A stretch of DNA of 64,000 bases from Apium graveolens. Taxonomy: Eukaryota; Streptophyta; Magnoliopsida; Apiales; Apiaceae. The notes under the pieces were generated by a model, which had not been told where the DNA came from, did not search any database, and worked only from the letters and a program-made list of their open reading frames with translations. Position 1 is the first letter of the stretch, and the number at the start of each line of letters is the position of its first letter. The position numbers and the translations under genes were made by a program. The DNA is taken from contig NC_133648.1 in the NCBI RefSeq assembly GCF_009905375.1, positions 28,585,429-28,649,428 of the forward strand, read 5' to 3'. Below, piece by piece: positions 59,588 through 64,000 of the stretch.

Positions 59588-60805
59588 ATGGCACCCAAAA
59601 GACAGCAAACTCAAGTAAGCAGCAGCACCACTGATTCTTCGAGTGCAGGTGGTGTGAGTTCTAGGTTTTCAACTCATGAGGCTGAAGCGGAGTATACGAG
59701 GCTTCTCTCAAAGCCTATAGCCAAGGAGCGTGGTTTTCTGCCATCAGGGAAAGATGGTAAGTTGTTGGAGATGATCTTGGAGATGGGATGGGTTGCTTTT
59801 TGCGAGACACCTTCTGCTGTGCCCATGAGTGTGGTTCATGAGTTTTATGCTAATGTGAAGGCGGAGAAGAATGGTTTCACTGTGGTTAGGGGGTTGACGG
59901 TGGAGTACAGTGCGGAAGCGATAAGGAGGGTGATTGAGCAGCCCGCAAGGAAGCTCGGTCAGGATATTTGGAACGAGAAGACTCCGGAGGAGTTTGATTT
60001 GGATTTGATAGTTGCTACTCTATGTGTGCCTGAGACTCACTGGAAGTTCAAGAGGGGCACGACTGATTATTCCAATTATTCCATGTTCCCTGCTTCGTGC
60101 ATGAACAGGTTTGCACGTGCATAGAATTCTTTTATTTGTGCTAACATCATGCCATCTTCTCACGTGCATGATGTTACTATGGAGCGTGCACGTTTGTAGT
60201 GGGGTATTCTGCAGGGGGACTATGTGGACCTTGGTATGGTTATTCACCAAGGGATTCTGAGATATTTACGAGGGAGTACTACAGGTTCTATACCCTATGT
60301 GTCCATTGTGATGAAGTTGTGTGTGGCAGTTGGTGTTCATTGGCCAGCACACGAGCAGCTCCAGATTCTGAGTGCTCCGATTGATAGTACCACTTTGTTG
60401 ACAATACAAGAGTGGGATGGAGGAAAGCTTGATTTGAAAGGGCTTGGATACTCTTCTGACCATCTGCCAGGTGAAAGGCTAGCTGCTGGGGCAGCGCAGA
60501 CGAGCAGAGCCGCTTGGAGATCTCAGTTAGGTGAAGAGGCTGGTCCATCGCAGCAGGAGGAAGCAGACGCAGATGTTGGAGTTGGTATGAGCATGGCGCA
60601 ATATAGGCATTTAGCGAGGAGGATGGATGCGATGCATGACATCCATAGTCAGTTTACACGTGATCTCACCCAGGCATTAAGGACTGCATTCAGAGCCACG
60701 GGTGTTGACATCTAGTGGCCAGTATTTGGTGATGACTCTGTGTATCCACCTCATGACACGCCTGACACTCCACCCGTTGCGGGTGAGGATACTGATTCTG
60801 ATTAG
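59588..60805 (+). pseudogene. Athila ORF2, env-position protein
   Basis: The frame begins MAPKRQQTQVSSSTTDSSS and runs 406 codons to TAG 60803-60805 with no shift. Three premature TAG codons break it, at 60122, near 60197 and at 60713. The first 180 residues (EYTRLLSKPIAKERGF, WVAFCETPSAVPMSVVHEFYAN, RVIEQPARKLGQDIWN) match the 'putative plant transposon protein' domain found in the env position of Athila elements. Later come ANIMPSSHVHDV, a PSQQEEADADVGVG acidic linker and YRHLARRMDAMHDIH, the part that is fused to protease in the rearranged units. Although called env-like, no signal peptide or membrane helix is visible. Confidence 0.82.
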
Positions 60806-61985
60806 GTATGCCCGATTCCTTACTATTAACTTCACTAAGGACAATAAAAATTTTAAGTTTGGGGGTAGTAGTTGAAGGAATATGTTTTTGTGTGAGTCGC
60901 ATATAGTTTACATATTCATGATAGTTTCGTGCATATAGTTGCATATTTGCCATGTAGTAGTTTTTTTATTTTTGTAGTTTTTTATAGTTGTTCATATAGT
61001 TTCATGCATTTGCATAATAACATGATCCCGTAGATGATTTTTCCGAGTGATATTGATGCTAGTGTAGTGATGTCGTATTTAGTGATGTTAAGCCTTATTG
61101 AGTTGATTTGCATGCTAGAGACAATTGTATTTTACTAAGTCTTATAGGTTGCTTGAGTGCTAGATCATGGTTATGGTTTATTTGATTGTCGAGGTTTAAT
61201 CGCTTGTTTATATTTAAAGTTTAAGATATTCTCTTAATAATAAAATAACATGGATTTTTAAAAATGGAGAAAATTGGATTTCATTGCTAGTTGTTGTGGC
61301 TAGGTGTCAATTGGCTAGTATCTGGCTCATATTTATATGAGTAGTGTAGGGTTGAGCGAGATGGAGCGAAACACACTCGTCCAGAAATTTATGAAAAAGG
61401 GAAAAAAGGAAAAAAAATAAGTGTTAGCATAATTGATCACGAGTGGTCTCTTTAGTACTCGAGTTATTAAGTTCTTAGGGGACTTTGTTCCTAGTGACCT
61501 AAGGCTTTTATAGTCTGAGATCCACTAACCTAACGCTCACTATATAGATACTATTGTATAAGTCTTTTGTGGACTTCACTCATTGCACGGTAAGCATATT
61601 TGTGTTGTTTTGTTGTGAATAAAAGCATAAATCCATATAAAACTCCAATATAAAAATTGAAGTGTTATAAGTTATTTTGAGTCTAGCTGTTATTTTATTT
61701 ATAACCTTGCAATTGCTTTGATGAGTGGTGAGTCATGGTTAGTAATCTAGTTGCGATGGTATCTGTAAGCATTTGCACACATGCACGTCTCTTGTTTGTA
61801 GGTTGATTTGTGAGGTTTGATTGATCTTTATGCGAATAATTGCATTTGTTGAGATGTTGCTTGTTGAATAGTTTAGTTATTCTATGGGGATCGTTGCATT
61901 CATATAGTTGCTTTCATGCATTTTTATTTCTTATTCTTTGATTCCGTTTATGCTTGAGGACAAGCATCGATTCAAGTTTGGGGTA
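60806..61985 (+). other. Athila 3' non-coding region and polypurine tract
   Basis: Starts with the conserved TAGGTATGCC word, has a GTTTGGGGGTAG tract at about 60859, and ends with the polypurine tract AGTTTGGGGTA at 61975-61985, next to the LTR. No gene supported in about 1.2 kb. Confidence 0.75.
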
Positions 61986-63444
61986 TGTTGAGTGGCATTT
62001 ATGACACTTTATAACGCTCCATAAATCTCTGAATTGGTGTATTTGTACTCAAGTTGTTGGTGTTTTAATGTGTTTTGTAGTGTTTTTGCATTTCAGGCAT
62101 TAATCAAGAATACAGGTGAATTAGCATTGATTTGATGCTAATATGGTGTTAGAATGGTGTCTAAGAATAAAGGCTTGTGAAAGACCAACTCATTACAGCA
62201 ATAAAAGAAGACAAAAGAAGTTTTTCTAGCAGACCGGTGCGCCCGCGCTGTCATAGCGCGCGCCCGTGCCCGAGGAACAGAAACACAGCGCGCCCGCGCT
62301 GGTCAAGCGCGCGCCCACACCAGGTCGGGATTCCAGATTCCTGTTTCAATTACAAGACTATTTTTCTGGGCTTTTGGATTAATTGGGTTGTTATTTAAAG
62401 ACAACAAAAAGACGTTTTTCATAATGGAGCTCAAGGAGAAGACGACAAGAAGACCAATAGCACAAATTTAACGAAGGCGAAGAAGATCTAGTTTATTCTT
62501 GTGAATCTTTGTTCTAAGTTGTAATCTTGGATGCTCGTTTCTTGTTTTGTTGAACCTAATACTCTGGATTACGTACTTTGTTTATTATTTATTTTATAAA
62601 GACTATGTTTATTATACCATGTTTTCATCGGAACCCACATTGATGATGAGTCCGATTATGGGCTAATCGTTATCGTGGGGTTCTAGCAGATTTATTTATG
62701 GATTTTTTTAGTTAATTTGTTTCGATGCCTTAGTGTGTGGTGATTGTATGATAACCTAGTATTGGTTGTGCTTATTCGTCTTATGAACATCGCAAACTTA
62801 TAACATAGTGTGTTAATCTTTAATGAAGCGACAGTGAATTTAAGTATTTAGAACTTGCCATGCTTGCATAGGTTCATGTGTTATTTATATGCATGATTCG
62901 TAGGTAATTTTAACCATCTTACTTTCCCTATGTAATCATGATAGGTAACTTGTGCATTAAACCATTGTGTTGTCAAATTCTATAGACATATAGGGTCTCA
63001 ATATAATTGGTGTTTATTCAGCTTCTATCTCTTTTGTGGATGTCTGGTAGTATGTTATTCGTGCAACGAAAGTTGGCGTTTATCAATTTTGTGTTATCTG
63101 ATTAGTGTTATTACCATCACATGCTAAGGTTAAGATCGATAAGGCTATTGAATGAAGTATTTAATGAAGTTAGAATCCCATGTTTGGGTTATATATTATT
63201 CAAATCTCTTTAATATCTTAGTTGATGTTCTTTAGTATAATTCTCAATAGTTAATCGTAGGATAATCAAAACCCAAATTGTTATTCGTCTTAGCATTGAA
63301 TAATAGCCACATCATTGTTGCATAAGTGCATAAATCACAAAGTTAACCAAAATCAGTCTATGTGGGAATGAACTAGAAAGAATTCTATATTACTTGCAAA
63401 CGCGTATACTTGCGTGAATTATTAGTGCGAGTTTAGCCCTAACA
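61986..63444 (+). repeat. Athila 3' LTR, complete
   Basis: TGTTGAGTGGCATTTATG to AGCCCTAACA, 1459 bp, TG...CA ends. The GC-rich block is at 62240-62325 and a TATTTAAAG box at 62392-62400. It is followed by AACAC (63445-63449), a possible target duplication with no partner in the window. Confidence 0.9.
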
Positions 63445-64000
63445 AACACCCACTTTGTTCCAATTATACTTCTTTTCTTTGGTGCAGGAATCAACTTCCA
63501 AACTTTGTTCCTTTCAAATTGATATAGCTCATCTTGCATAGCAGATATCCAATCAGGATCAAGTAGGGCTTCCTCAATTTTCTTAGGCTCAACTAGTGAC
63601 AAAAAGCATGCATGTAGACATTCATTTGCAATTGCACTTCTAGTCCTTACTCCAGCATTTGGATTACCAATAATTGCTTCTCTTGTGTGACTCATGTACC
63701 ATTACCTGGTGTGAATTTGTTGACTTGAGTTCTCTGCATCTTCTTCATCATTGGCATGACTTGCAGAACTTTCTCCTCTTTCTCCCCCTGAGTTTGTGCT
63801 ATCAAATTCAGGTGTTTGAGATGAGCTTCTATTCTCATGATTCACTTGTTCAGTTGAATTTTCATCCATCTTGTTGCTTGTGTTGACTTCAACTTCATCT
63901 TCAGAATCACTATTAATGTTGACATTTTTAAACTTAAGGACCTCATCTTTATTTTTATCAAGGAAATCCAAGCCTAAACACTTGTCATCATCAGAAGTCA
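63445..64000 (-). pseudogene. Copia family B pol, integrase-RT linker
   Basis: The minus strand encodes an acidic Ser-rich linker (63971-63702, NSGGERGESSASHANDEEDAE), then HACFLSLVEPKKIEEALLDPDWISAMQDEL and PAPKKRSIIGTKWVF. It is cut by the Athila LTR at 63444. The first 190 bases repeat the sequence at 34670-34864, so it is not simply the other half of that copy. A stop lies near 63696-63702. Confidence 0.85.

Noticed and set aside
34865..63444. One intact Athila inserted in one copia B element
   Set aside because: The two copia flanks overlap by about 190 bp, the left side has only a scrap of LTR, and gag and primer site are missing before pol.

Overview
The window is a plant nuclear sequence made almost entirely of nested LTR retrotransposons, plus one CACTA DNA transposon and one MITE-like insertion. 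I found no single-copy host gene, rRNA or tRNA gene. Ty1/copia elements with a third ORF, Athila-type and chromovirus-type Ty3/gypsy elements, and long AT-rich LTRs point to a large-genome flowering plant, probably a eudicot. The species cannot be named from this sequence.

Layout. 1-6712 (minus): SIRE-like copia element A, with gag, pol and the start of ORF3; it runs off the left edge. 6713-18799 (minus): a heavily decayed Ty3/gypsy internal region (6713-11185) and its roughly 4.2 kb LTR (11186-18799). That LTR is split by a 3.4 kb solo LTR with target duplication ATTCT. 18800-20383 and 33085-34864 (minus): a second copia family, B, split by a complete 12.7 kb copia element (element 2, plus strand, 20384-33079, target duplication GATAT). 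Element 2 belongs to the same family as A. 34865-63444: an Athila complex. It holds two rearranged units of about 5.4 kb, each with an inverted LTR and direct LTR pieces. One unit is split by a 4.1 kb solo LTR with target duplication CCATG. An Athila pol region follows, interrupted by a CACTA element (53190-58548, target duplication ATA). Next come an env-position ORF, a non-coding tail and a 3' LTR. 63445-64000 (minus): another copia B fragment.

Most coding regions carry stops and frameshifts, so they are called pseudogenes, but domain order and many catalytic motifs remain readable.

The most interesting signal is regulatory. Copia family A/2 carries a roughly 10-bp motif (TCGACGGATG or its complement) in U3 of the LTR, in gag, in the integrase-RT linker, upstream of ORF3 and inside ORF3. 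In U3 it occurs six times at exactly 23-bp spacing, and in the linker four or five times at exactly 24-bp spacing. It is read in different frames in different genes, so the DNA or RNA sequence rather than the peptide seems to be kept. Copia B and Athila each have a different repeated motif in equivalent places. In every family seen, the 3' ORF is preceded by a TATA box 104-139 bp before its ATG and by a motif cluster upstream of that. I infer that these elements use two promoters, the LTR and an internal one for the 3' ORF, which may share a family-specific regulator.
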